Shown one piece after another: positions 24,251 through 32,597 of a DNA stretch of 44,750 nt; the first letter of the stretch is position 1; every line of letters starts with the position of its first letter. This DNA is from CAG-273 sp963560005 (GTDB lineage: Bacteria > Bacillota > Clostridia > TANB77 > CAG-508). The stretch is from contig CAUWNG010000022.1 in the NCBI GenBank assembly GCA_963560005.1, positions 1 to 44,750 of the forward strand, in the 5' to 3' direction. The translations under genes were made by a program, and so were the position numbers. Under the pieces are notes generated by a model, which saw only the letters and a program-made list of their open reading frames with translations, did not search any database and was not told the origin of the DNA.

Positions 24251-25964
24251 AACCAAGTATTTTTTTTATTTCTTCAAATCTTTTTATTTTTTGAGTTGTT
24301 GTTTTTATTAAAGGTTCATCTGTAATAATAATTTCTCTTATATATTTATAAGTAGGTATAGCTTTATTTATTTTGCTTTTTATATCTTGCCATATAAAAT
24401 TATGATAATCTTCTTTATATAAATTACTATAATTTTCTTTTAAATAATCAGTATTATATACTATTTTAGCACAAATCATTAAGTCATTGTCTTTAGCAGG
24501 TTTTCCAAAAACCATACTTTCTTCTACATAAGGTAATTTGTTTATTAAAATTTCTATTTCTTCTGGGTATATATTTTTACCATTTTTTAATACAATAACA
24601 TCCTTCTTTCTACCAGTAACATATAAATAACCATCTTTATCAAATTTACCTAAATCACCAGTATGAAACCAACCATCTTTAAGAACTTCTTTATTTGCCT
24701 CTTCATTATCTATATAGCCATGCATAATAGTAGGGCCTTTAGCTATTATTTCACCAATTCCATCATTATTTGGTTCATGTATTTTAATATCTATCCCAGG
24801 CATTGGAAGCCCAACTGATCCTACTCTTGAATAAAATTCATTTTCACCAGCAAGAACAGGAGAGGTTTCTGTTAAACCATATCCTTGCAGAAGAATAATA
24901 CCAAAATCTATAAATCCTTGTATAGCTTCTTTATTCATTGGAGCTCCACCAGCAATAAGAATTCTTATTTTTCCACCTAAGTTATCTAAAATGTCTTTAA
25001 ATACTTTTTTTCTAATATCTATTTTAAATTTTAAAAGGAAGTTACAAACTTTTCTCATGAATTTAACTAAATTTGTTTTTCCTTGTTTTCCTATTCCTTT
25101 TAAAATCTTTTTGTACATTATTTCTAACATTAATGGAACACAAACAAAACCAGTAATATTGTATTCAGCTAAATTTTTTTGAACATATTTTAATCCATCA
25201 CAGAAAGCTATAGTAATTCCACAAGATGTACCATATAAGAAAGTTGTAGTAGACTCAAATGTGTGATGCAATGGCAAAAATGATAAAAATGTATCAGTTG
25301 TATGTATATCTGTCATCTGACTTAATGCATATATGTCTGCACAAATGTTAGATTGAGATAATCCAACACATTTAGATATAGATGTAGTTCCAGAAGTATA
25401 TAAAAATATTGAAACTTTATTAGGGTCTAAATTTATATCTGCATATTTAAAATCTCCGTTTTCCATTAAAGATTGCCCAGTTTTTAGCAATGATGGAAAA
25501 GATAAGAAATTATTATTGTTATCCATACAAATAAAATTTTTAATATTTGTATCATTTTTATTTCGAATGTTCACAAAAATATTTTCGTAGCATTTGTCAA
25601 AAATAACAGCATCAACATTGCTTCTATAAATTAAGCTTTCTATTTCATTATTAGGTAATGATTTATCTAGTGGGACTATTCCAATATCAGATGTAGTTAC
25701 AGCTAAATAACTAACACACCACTCATATCTATTAGGACTTATTAAAGCTACTTTCTTTCCTTGTAAGCCAAGATTTAATAAAGCAGTACCAAGGCTTTTT
25801 ATATCTTGAGCAAAATCCTTATAGTTTATCTTTATATATTCAGTTGCTTTGGGATCTTTTTTATAAATGAATACATCTTTATCCATATATCTAGTTTCAT
25901 ATCTACAAACTAATTCTCTAAAACTACTAATTTTTTCACCTTCATAAATTTTATTTTGTACCAT
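24249..25964 (-). CDS. AMP-dependent acyl-CoA synthetase/ligase
   Basis: A 571-residue adenylate-forming enzyme that activates a carboxylic acid, probably a fatty acid, as acyl-AMP and then transfers it to CoA. Motifs: phosphate loop YTSGTTSISKCVGLS, the GYGLTETSP motif, GWFHTGDLGKFDKDGYLYV and the hinge RKKDVIVLKNGKNIYP. The phosphate loop is unusual: the common TSGTTGxPKGV has become TSGTTSISKCV, although the lysine is kept. No membrane segment is evident. The gene is a single transcription unit between two convergent or divergent neighbours. Substrate unknown. Confidence 0.85.
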   Translation of the reverse strand: MVQNKIYEGEKISSFRELVCRYETRYMDKDVFIYKKDPKATEYIKINYKDFAQDIKSLGTALLNLGLQGKKVALISPNRYEWCVSYLAVTTSDIGIVPLDKSLPNNEIESLIYRSNVDAVIFDKCYENIFVNIRNKNDTNIKNFICMDNNNNFLSFPSLLKTGQSLMENGDFKYADINLDPNKVSIFLYTSGTTSISKCVGLSQSNICADIYALSQMTDIHTTDTFLSFLPLHHTFESTTTFLYGTSCGITIAFCDGLKYVQKNLAEYNITGFVCVPLMLEIMYKKILKGIGKQGKTNLVKFMRKVCNFLLKFKIDIRKKVFKDILDNLGGKIRILIAGGAPMNKEAIQGFIDFGIILLQGYGLTETSPVLAGENEFYSRVGSVGLPMPGIDIKIHEPNNDGIGEIIAKGPTIMHGYIDNEEANKEVLKDGWFHTGDLGKFDKDGYLYVTGRKKDVIVLKNGKNIYPEEIEILINKLPYVEESMVFGKPAKDNDLMICAKIVYNTDYLKENYSNLYKEDYHNFIWQDIKSKINKAIPTYKYIREIIITDEPLIKTTTQKIKRFEEIKKILG

Positions 25965-25999
25965 GAAAAAGCTCCTTTCAAAAAAATAACGTTAGATAT

Positions 26000-26028
26000 A
26001 CTATATACCAAAAAAGAAAAAATATCAA
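26000..26028 (-). promoter_or_regulatory. Promoter of the acyl ligase gene
   Basis: Read on the minus strand: TTGATA, 17-base spacer, TATAGT. It lies 36 bases upstream of the ligase start. Confidence 0.65.
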
Positions 26029-26040
26029 GTATAATGTATA

Positions 26041-26069
26041 TTGATTATTTTGAAAAAATAGTGTAAAAT
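26041..26069 (+). promoter_or_regulatory. Promoter of the glycosyltransferase-trmB-PAP2 unit
   Basis: TTGATT (26041-26046), 17-base spacer, TAAAAT (26064-26069). It is back to back with the minus-strand promoter of the acyl ligase. Confidence 0.55.
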
Positions 26070-26130
26070 CAATTATGTGAGTATTTTAAAGTAAAAAATT
26101 TTGTAAATTAGAGGAGGAAGAAAAGTAAAA

Positions 26131-27093
26131 ATGAAAAAAATATCTGTAATTGTTTCTTGTTTCAATGAAGAAAAAGCATTACCTATATTTTATAAAAAAA
26201 TAGAAGAAGTTAGAATAAGAGATTTTTTTGATACAGATTTTGAATATGTTTTTATAGATGATGGTTCAAAGGACAAGACTTTAGAAATAATAAAAGATTT
26301 AGCATCAAAAGATGAAAAAATAAAATATATATCATTTTCAAGAAATTTTGGCAAAGAAGCTGCAATGCTTGCAGGATTAGAAACGGTTGAAGGAGATTAC
26401 ATTACATTAATGGATGCAGACTTACAAGATCCACCAGAATTATTAAGAAAAATGTATGATATAATTGTAGAAGAAGGATATGATTGTGTAGGAACTAGAC
26501 GTGTTTCTAGAAAAGGAGAACCTCCTATTAGAAGTTTTTTTGCAAGAATATTCTATAAATTAATAAATAAAATGTCAAATGTAGAGATGGTAGATGGAGC
26601 AAGGGATTATAGATTAATGACTAAACAAATGAAAGATGCTATTATTTCTATGAAAGAATATAATAGATATTCAAAAGGATTATTTAGTTTTGTTGGATTT
26701 AAAACAAAATGGTTAGAATATGAAAATATAGAAAGAGTGGCGGGGGAGACAAAGTGGTCTTTTTGGAAATTATTTAAATATGCATTAGAAGGAATTACAG
26801 CATTTTCTACAGTTCCGCTCGTATTAGCTTCATTTATTGGGTTAATATTTTGTTTAATATCTTTTATATTAATAGTAGTTATAATAATTAAAACATTGGT
26901 ATTTGGAGACCCAACATCTGGATGGCCTTCTTTAACATGTATTATATTCATGGTAAGTGGTATACAGTTATTTTCATTGGGAATAATCGGACAATATTTA
27001 TCTAAAACATATTTAGAAGTAAAGAAAAGACCAATATATATTATAAGAGAACAAAAAATAGGAAAGGAACAGATGAATGAGAATAAGGTATAA
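26131..27093 (+). CDS. GtrB/DPMS-like polyprenyl-phosphate glycosyltransferase
   Basis: A 320-residue GT2 enzyme with a cytoplasmic catalytic domain and two C-terminal membrane helices (about residues 230-262 and 267-298). Motifs: SVIVSCFNEEKALP, FIDDGSKDKT, MDADLQDPPE and the membrane-proximal ETKWSFWKLFKYA. This layout is that of GtrB/CsbB-type enzymes that load a sugar onto undecaprenyl phosphate for use outside the membrane. The matching flippase or polymer transferase is not nearby. It overlaps trmB by 17 bases, so the two are translationally coupled. Confidence 0.9.
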   Translation: MKKISVIVSCFNEEKALPIFYKKIEEVRIRDFFDTDFEYVFIDDGSKDKTLEIIKDLASKDEKIKYISFSRNFGKEAAMLAGLETVEGDYITLMDADLQDPPELLRKMYDIIVEEGYDCVGTRRVSRKGEPPIRSFFARIFYKLINKMSNVEMVDGARDYRLMTKQMKDAIISMKEYNRYSKGLFSFVGFKTKWLEYENIERVAGETKWSFWKLFKYALEGITAFSTVPLVLASFIGLIFCLISFILIVVIIIKTLVFGDPTSGWPSLTCIIFMVSGIQLFSLGIIGQYLSKTYLEVKKRPIYIIREQKIGKEQMNENKV

Positions 27094-27757
27094 AGCATGG
27101 GCAAGACCTGAGTTAGAAGCAAGTAAATTTTATATAGATAATCCAGAAGAATATAAGGGAAAGTGGAGAACATTATTTAAAAATAAAGAAAATCCATTAC
27201 ACTTAGAATTAGGATGTGGAAAAGGAAGCTTTATTTCACAATTAGCTGTTAAGAATAGAAACATAAATTATATAGCTGTAGATTTAGTAGATGCTATGTT
27301 GGGATTAGCAAAAAGAAATATAGAAGAAGCTTTTAAGGAAGTTAATAAAGAAATAGATAATGTGTATATAACCAGATATGATATAGAAAGAATACTAAAT
27401 ATAATTGATAAAAATGATTTAGTAGAAAGAATATACATAAATTTTTGCAATCCATGGCCAAAAGGAAAACATAGAAAAAAGAGATTAACGCATATAAGAC
27501 AATTAGAAAAGTATAAGGAATTTTTACAAAATGGTGGTAAAATTTTCTTTAAAACAGATGATGATGGCTTATTTAATGATAGTATAAGCTATTTTAAACA
27601 AATGAATTTCGAAATAGAAAAGTTAACTTATGATTTAGAAAATGAAAGTAACTTTTGGGACAATATAGTTACAGAACATGAAAGAATGTTTATGGAACAA
27701 GGAATAAAAATAAAAGCATTAATTGCAAGAAAAAAGGATGAAAGTAGTAATGAATAA
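27077..27757 (+). CDS. trmB: tRNA (guanine-N7-)-methyltransferase TrmB
   Basis: A 226-residue SAM-dependent enzyme that methylates G46 in the tRNA variable loop. The SAM-binding loop LELGCGKGSF (residues about 44-53) and the signature INFCNPWPKGKHRKKRLTH, typical of TrmB, are intact. The start ATG lies inside the end of the previous gene. The 3' end overlaps the PAP2 gene by 8 bases. Confidence 0.95.
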   Translation: MRIRYKAWARPELEASKFYIDNPEEYKGKWRTLFKNKENPLHLELGCGKGSFISQLAVKNRNINYIAVDLVDAMLGLAKRNIEEAFKEVNKEIDNVYITRYDIERILNIIDKNDLVERIYINFCNPWPKGKHRKKRLTHIRQLEKYKEFLQNGGKIFFKTDDDGLFNDSISYFKQMNFEIEKLTYDLENESNFWDNIVTEHERMFMEQGIKIKALIARKKDESSNE

Positions 27758-28376
27758 AGTAAAACAAACGATAATTGATAATATGAGGTGGATAATATTT
27801 TTAATTTGTATAGTGGTTTTTTATGAAATAGTAGAAAATATATTTCAAAATGAGATATATATTTTTGATGAATTAGTATATTTTTATGTGTCTAAAATAA
27901 TAAGTGATCCTTTAACAATTTTTATGAAAATAATCACAGTGTTGGGATCAGGTTTAGTAATAATAACATTATGTGTATATGCATTGGTAGTGCCCAAGAA
28001 CAAAAAATATGGAAAGCTATTAGTTTTAAATACTGCTATAATATTTATAATAAATCAAATATTAAAAGTTATATTTGCAAGACCACGCCCAGAAGGTTTT
28101 AGATTGATAGAACAAGATGGATTTAGTTTTCCATCAGGACATTCTATGGTTAGCATGGCTTTTTATGGACTTATAATATATTTCATATATAAAAAAATTA
28201 ATAATAAATATTTAAAATGGATTTTAATATCAATATTAAGTTGTTTAATAATATTGATAGGGATAAGTAGAATATATTTAGGAGTACATTATGCAAGTGA
28301 TGTAATAGGGGGATTTTGCTTTTCAATAGCATATCTAGTGGTATTTACAAAATTGCTAAGTAAAAACGAGATTTAG
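27750..28376 (+). CDS. PAP2-family membrane phosphatase
   Basis: A 208-residue polytopic membrane protein with the three-part acid phosphatase signature: KVIFARPRP, PSGHSM and SRIYLGVHYASD. These carry the catalytic histidines. Such enzymes dephosphorylate undecaprenyl pyrophosphate or phosphatidyl substrates outside the membrane. About six helices are visible. The start is not certain: ATG 27750 has aagga 11 bases upstream, and ATG 27738 is also in frame. Its coupling to a polyprenyl-phosphate glycosyltransferase operon suggests a role in lipid-carrier recycling. Confidence 0.88.
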   Translation: MNKVKQTIIDNMRWIIFLICIVVFYEIVENIFQNEIYIFDELVYFYVSKIISDPLTIFMKIITVLGSGLVIITLCVYALVVPKNKKYGKLLVLNTAIIFIINQILKVIFARPRPEGFRLIEQDGFSFPSGHSMVSMAFYGLIIYFIYKKINNKYLKWILISILSCLIILIGISRIYLGVHYASDVIGGFCFSIAYLVVFTKLLSKNEI

Positions 28377-28431
28377 AAAAATATATAATATAGAAAAGAG
28401 TGTATGAATTATCTTAAAAGTTAATTTTTTT

Positions 28432-28477
28432 ACAAATAAAAGAACCCTTTTGTTTTAAAAAGGGTTCTTTTATTTGT
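28432..28477. terminator. Bidirectional terminator
   Basis: A perfect 20-bp stem (28432-28451 with 28458-28477) with a six-base loop and T/A-rich flanks. It separates the PAP2 gene from the convergent rpsI. Confidence 0.85.
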
Positions 28478-28486
28478 GTATTTATA

Positions 28487-28891
28487 TTATCTCTTACTAA
28501 ATTGTGGTGCTCTTCTTGCTTTTTTAAGACCATATTTTTTTCTTTCCTTCATACGAGGATCTCTTGTTAAGTATCCGTTAACTTTTAAAGTAGGTCTATA
28601 TTCAGCATTAGCTTCTAACAATGCTCTTGCAATACCATGACGTATAGCACCAGCTTGACCTGTAAATCCACCACCTGTTACTTTACAAATAACATCATAT
28701 TTTTCAAGAGTATTTGTAGCAACTAGAGGTTGTTTAACTATAACTTTTAATGTTTCTGTTCCAAAATATTCATCTATATTTCTTCCATTTACAGTTATAA
28801 TTCCAGAACCTTCTACTAATCTAACTCTTGCTATTGATTTTTTTCTTCTTCCTGTACCATAGAACATAATTTTTTCTGCTTTTTTTGCCAT
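28487..28891 (-). CDS. rpsI: 30S ribosomal protein S9
   Basis: A 134-residue ribosomal protein of the 30S head. The motif FYGTGRRKKSIARVRL near the N-terminus and the conserved C-terminal KKARRAPQFSKR tail, which reaches the P-site tRNA, are both intact. It is the second gene of a two-gene operon with rplM, only 1 base after its stop codon. Confidence 0.97.
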   Translation of the reverse strand: MAKKAEKIMFYGTGRRKKSIARVRLVEGSGIITVNGRNIDEYFGTETLKVIVKQPLVATNTLEKYDVICKVTGGGFTGQAGAIRHGIARALLEANAEYRPTLKVNGYLTRDPRMKERKKYGLKKARRAPQFSKR

Positions 28892-28892
28892 A

Positions 28893-29330
28893 TTATTTTA
28901 CCTCCCAAACTTCAGGTTTTTGAGCGATATTTTCATGCTCACTACCAGCATATACTCTTAATTTTTTAGCCATTTGTCTACCTAATGAATTATGTGGAAG
29001 CATACCAACTATAGCATGCATCATCATTTTTTCAGGGCTCTTTGCTAAAAGTTCTCTAGCAGTAGTTTCTTTCATTCCACCAATATATCCTGAATGGCTT
29101 CTATAAATTTTTTGATCTAATTTTTTCCCTGTTAAAACAACTTTTGCACAATTAATTATTATAACATGATCACCAACATCTAAATGAGTAGTATAAGTTG
29201 GTTTATGTTTTCCTCTTAATAATTTTGCAGCTTCTGTGGCAACTCTACCTAATACTTTGCCTTCTGCATCGATTATATACCATTTTCTTTCAATATCATT
29301 TTTCTTAACACTATATGTAGTATTATTCAT
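28893..29330 (-). CDS. rplM: 50S ribosomal protein L13
   Basis: A 145-residue early-assembly 50S protein. The segments KWYIIDAEGKVLGRVATEAA, GDHVIIINCAKVVLTGKK and HNSLGRQMAKKLRVYAGSEH are standard L13 blocks. The minus-strand ribosome binding site ggaggat lies about 11 bases before the ATG. In many Firmicutes this pair follows truA, but here it is isolated. Confidence 0.97.
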   Translation of the reverse strand: MNNTTYSVKKNDIERKWYIIDAEGKVLGRVATEAAKLLRGKHKPTYTTHLDVGDHVIIINCAKVVLTGKKLDQKIYRSHSGYIGGMKETTARELLAKSPEKMMMHAIVGMLPHNSLGRQMAKKLRVYAGSEHENIAQKPEVWEVK

Positions 29331-29372
29331 GGTAATCTATATCCTCCATTTCAATTCTATATTTTATATGAA

Positions 29373-29381
29373 ATTATAACA
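29373..29381 (-). promoter_or_regulatory. Candidate extended -10 promoter for rplM-rpsI
   Basis: On the minus strand the sequence TGTTATAAT combines an extended -10 TG with a perfect TATAAT. No clear -35 box is visible. It is about 43 bases upstream of the rplM start. An L13 leader structure was looked for but none is clear. Confidence 0.45.
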
Positions 29382-29502
29382 AAAACTACCGGGGAGAAGT
29401 TCTTACTATAATCATATTACTAAATTCATACTATAATATTTTATTATAAAAATAAAGAAAAGTCAAGGAAAATAAGTTTTTATTTCATAAAAGTACGCAA
29501 AC

Positions 29503-29512
29503 GAAACGTTTC
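29503..29512. promoter_or_regulatory. Palindrome GAAACGTTTC upstream of ymdB promoter
   Basis: A perfect 10-base dyad with a central CG, the form of LacI/CcpA-family operators. It is 4 bases upstream of the likely -35 box of the next promoter. Identification as an operator is inference. Confidence 0.35.
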
Positions 29513-29516
29513 CATG

Positions 29517-29545
29517 TTGCAATATTAAGTATTTTATAGTATTAT
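29517..29545 (+). promoter_or_regulatory. Candidate promoter of ymdB
   Basis: TTGCAA (29517-29522), 17-base spacer, TATTAT (29540-29545). A second -10-like TATAAT lies at 29547-29552 but lacks a well-placed -35. Confidence 0.5.
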
Positions 29546-29581
29546 GTATAATATTATTTTGTTTGGAAAGGAAGATGCAAA

Positions 29582-30355
29582 TTGAAAATACTAGCAGTGG
29601 GAGATATTATAGGCGAAAGTGGACTAGAAAAGTTAAAAATAGAATTAAAAAAAATTAGAGAAAAAGAAAATATAGATTTTATCGTAGTAAATGCTGAAAA
29701 TGTTGCAGGAGGAATGGGAATTACAATTAGCAATTTTAATGAATTAAAAAAGTTGAATATAGATGTAATAACTATGGGAAATCATACTTGGGCCAAAAAG
29801 GATATTTTTACATTTATAGATGATAATAAAATTATAAGACCAGCTAATTATTCAAATGGAGTTCCTGGAAAAGGTTATAATATATATGAATGTAAAGGAA
29901 AAAAAATTGGAGTAATAAACCTTATAGGAAGAACAAATATGGGAGTGTTATCAGAAAATCCATTTACAGTTGTAGACAATATATTGGAAAAAATAAAACA
30001 TAGAGTAGATATTGTAATTGTAGATTTCCATGCAGAAGCAACAGCAGAAAAAATTGCAATGAAATATCATTTGGATGGAAAAGTTAATATAATATTTGGA
30101 ACACATACACATGTTCAAACAGCAGATGAAGATATAACTGATAAAGGAATGGCGTATATAACAGATATAGGAATGACAGGTCCAAAAAATTCTATAATAG
30201 GTATGGATATAAAAGCATCATTAAAAAGATTTATAACATCATTGCCAGAAAGATATAAATTAGCAGAAGGAAATTGTATTTTTAATGGTTGTATTTTTGA
30301 AATAGATGATGATAATTGTCGAATTAAGTCTATAAATAGGATATATAAGAAGTAA
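29582..30355 (+). CDS. ymdB: YmdB-family metallophosphoesterase
   Basis: A 257-residue phosphodiesterase that in Bacillus acts on cyclic nucleotides and influences biofilm and sporulation decisions. Metal-binding motifs: VGDIIGESG, VVNAENVAGG, TMGNHTW, VDFHAEATAEK and GTHTHVQTADE. The start codon is TTG at 29582, with ggaaagg upstream and no better ATG. It is followed by spoVS, the usual clostridial order. Confidence 0.93.
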   Translation: MKILAVGDIIGESGLEKLKIELKKIREKENIDFIVVNAENVAGGMGITISNFNELKKLNIDVITMGNHTWAKKDIFTFIDDNKIIRPANYSNGVPGKGYNIYECKGKKIGVINLIGRTNMGVLSENPFTVVDNILEKIKHRVDIVIVDFHAEATAEKIAMKYHLDGKVNIIFGTHTHVQTADEDITDKGMAYITDIGMTGPKNSIIGMDIKASLKRFITSLPERYKLAEGNCIFNGCIFEIDDDNCRIKSINRIYKK

Positions 30356-30488
30356 ATGACGAAATATATAAAAAAGTGCGATGAAAACTTTCCTTTTTTT
30401 ACCATAAACTACTAGACAAAAACATTAAAATATAATATAAATATACATGTTTAGAAAAACAAAAAAATAAAATTATAGGAGGCAAAAA

Positions 30489-30752
30489 ATGGAAACTTTA
30501 AAAATTTCATCAAAATCAAATCCAAATTCAGTAGCGGGGGCTATAGCAGGATTGGTGAAAGAATCTAACAAGGCAGAAATGCAAGCAATTGGGGCAGGAG
30601 CTCTTAATCAAGCGGTAAAAGCAATAGCGATAGCAAGAGGATTTGTAGCGCCAGCTGGAGTAGATTTAGTATGTATACCTGCATTTGCAGAGGTTGAAGT
30701 AGAGGGGGAAGACAGAACTGGTATAAAACTTATTGTTGAATCTAGAAAATAA
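30489..30752 (+). CDS. spoVS: Stage V sporulation protein S
   Basis: An 87-residue Alba-like protein (METLKISSKSNPNSVAGAIA) that affects spore assembly and septation in Bacillus. The central AIGAGALNQAVKAIAIARGF is highly conserved. Perfect aggagg ribosome binding site. It is downstream of ymdB with 133 bases between them and ends in a terminator. It is good evidence that the organism is a spore former. Confidence 0.95.
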   Translation: METLKISSKSNPNSVAGAIAGLVKESNKAEMQAIGAGALNQAVKAIAIARGFVAPAGVDLVCIPAFAEVEVEGEDRTGIKLIVESRK

Positions 30753-30774
30753 AAGAATTTAATGGAATATATGG

Positions 30775-30801
30775 GGGGCATATTTATAATATGCTCCTTT
30801 T
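30775..30801 (+). terminator. Rho-independent terminator after spoVS
   Basis: The arms ggggcatatt (30775-30784) and aatatgctcc (30788-30797) pair with one GU pair, loop tat, followed by tttt. Confidence 0.8.
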
Positions 30802-30873
30802 GTGAAATTAAGAGTTTTCTATTGAAAAAATTGCCTATTTAGTATAATATATTAAGGTAACAGGAGGAGAATA

Positions 30874-32460
30874 ATGTTTAAGAAAAAATATATAATTATT
30901 ACAATAATTTTATTGTTAATAATTGGAATATTTTTATATATAAATAGAAATCAAAATACTTTGGAACATAATAATGTATTATTAGAGAAAGAAGAACAAA
31001 AAGAAATTCTAGAAGCTTTGAGATTAGGAATTTCAAAATTTGATACAATTAATCCAATAATAAGTGAAAATAAAGATATTATAAATATTTCTCCATTAAT
31101 ATATGAACCACTTTTAACACTAAGTGATAATTATGAATTACAATTATGTTTGGCAAAAGAATATTCAAAAGTAAATAATACATCATATATAGTAAAATTA
31201 AATGAAAACATAAAATGGAGTGACAGTACAGAATTTACAGCAGATGATGTAAAATTTACAATAGAAACATTAAAAGTTACAAGTTCAGTGTACTCAGATA
31301 ATGTAAAAGACATAAAAGATGTTGAAGTAGTAGATAAAAATACTATTAGAATTAATATGAAAGAAGAAGTTCCATTTTTTGAATATAATTTAATATTTCC
31401 AATAATCTCTAAAAAACAGTATGAAGACAAAAATATGAAAAATTCCAAAGACATTCCTATAGGAACAGGAATGTACAAAGTTGAAAGAACAAGTGAAGAA
31501 AAGATAGATTTAATATTAAATGGGCAATATAGAAATTTGGAAGGTAATACACCTAAAATAAAAAACATAGAAATTTATTTATATTCTTCAATGGGAGAGA
31601 TTTACAATGATTTTAAGTTGGATAAGCTAGACATAGTAAATACTAGTAATTATAATGTAGAAAAATATGTTGGAAGTATTGGATATAATAAAAAAGAATA
31701 CCAAGGAAGAGAATATGATTATTTAGCTTTTAATTGTGAAGATACAGTATTACAATATAAAGAAGTTAGACAGGCTATTAATTTAGCTATAAATGAAAAA
31801 GAAATTATTTCTAGTGTATATAATGGAAAGTACTATGAATCTAGTTTTCCTTTAGATTATGGAAGCTTTTTATATAATAATAATTCATATAATAGTAATT
31901 ATAATATAGAAAAAGCACAACAAACATTAGAACAAGCTGGTTGGAAATATGAATATGGAAATTGGTATAAATATATAGATGGATATTCAAAAACAATTAA
32001 CTTGGATTTAATTGTATCAAAAGAAAATAAAAATAGAATAGAAATTGCAAATTTAATAAAAAAGCAACTTGATCAAATTGGAATAAATATAGATGTTTAT
32101 GAAGTATCAGAAAGTAGATATCAAAGATATTTAGAAGAAAAGAATTATGAACTGCTATTGACAGGAGTATATAATTCTTACAGCCCAGATATAAGTACTT
32201 TTTTTGGAAGTAATAACATGGCAAATTACAATAATGAAACTGTACAAAAAATTTTAAAAGAGCTAAGTAATATTTCTGATAAACATATTTTAAAAGAAAA
32301 ATATAATGAAATTATAAACATAGTAAGATCTGATATACCTTATATAGGATTATTTAGAAACAAAAATATTGTGTTATATAACCAAAAATTAATTGGGGAA
32401 ATAACTCCAAATAATTATACAATATTTTATAATATAAAAAATTGGTGTAGAGAAAAATAA
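30874..32460 (+). CDS. Oligopeptide-binding (SBP family 5) protein
   Basis: A 528-residue extracytoplasmic substrate-binding protein of the DppA/OppA type. The N-terminal hydrophobic segment (residues about 5-23) has no lipobox cysteine, so it is probably membrane-anchored rather than a lipoprotein. Family blocks include the WSDSTEFTADDVKFTIETL motif, YNLIFPIISKKQYE and VRQAINLAINEKEII. No permease or ATPase genes are adjacent, so it may serve a transporter encoded elsewhere or act as a sensor. Ribosome binding site: aggagg. A weak -10 TATAAT lies at 30843-30848. Confidence 0.88.
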   Translation: MFKKKYIIITIILLLIIGIFLYINRNQNTLEHNNVLLEKEEQKEILEALRLGISKFDTINPIISENKDIINISPLIYEPLLTLSDNYELQLCLAKEYSKVNNTSYIVKLNENIKWSDSTEFTADDVKFTIETLKVTSSVYSDNVKDIKDVEVVDKNTIRINMKEEVPFFEYNLIFPIISKKQYEDKNMKNSKDIPIGTGMYKVERTSEEKIDLILNGQYRNLEGNTPKIKNIEIYLYSSMGEIYNDFKLDKLDIVNTSNYNVEKYVGSIGYNKKEYQGREYDYLAFNCEDTVLQYKEVRQAINLAINEKEIISSVYNGKYYESSFPLDYGSFLYNNNSYNSNYNIEKAQQTLEQAGWKYEYGNWYKYIDGYSKTINLDLIVSKENKNRIEIANLIKKQLDQIGINIDVYEVSESRYQRYLEEKNYELLLTGVYNSYSPDISTFFGSNNMANYNNETVQKILKELSNISDKHILKEKYNEIINIVRSDIPYIGLFRNKNIVLYNQKLIGEITPNNYTIFYNIKNWCREK

Positions 32461-32468
32461 TAAAAAGC

Positions 32469-32498
32469 TTGACAAATAAAAAAAACATGTTATATAAT
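32469..32498 (+). promoter_or_regulatory. recA promoter
   Basis: TTGACA (32469-32474), 18-base spacer, TATAAT (32493-32498): both boxes are perfect. Confidence 0.85.
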
Positions 32499-32503
32499 GA
32501 TTG

Positions 32504-32517
32504 CAAACAGATGTTTA
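32504..32517 (+). promoter_or_regulatory. LexA/SOS-box-like site
   Basis: CAAACAGATGTTTA matches the Bacillus-type box CGAACRNRYGTTYG at 12 of 14 positions (A replaces G at position 2 and at position 14). It overlaps the expected transcription start of recA, a usual place for LexA binding. Confidence 0.6.
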
Positions 32518-32597
32518 ATAGGAATAAAAAGGTTGAAATTAATTAAATTAATTTTTTTACAACTAGTTTTGTACCTTAAGAAAGGAAAGTGTTAAAT

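Noticed and set aside
29331..29581. L13 leader RNA or other riboswitch upstream of rplM
   Set aside because: The minus-strand leader is short and AT-rich and I could not draw a convincing conserved structure.
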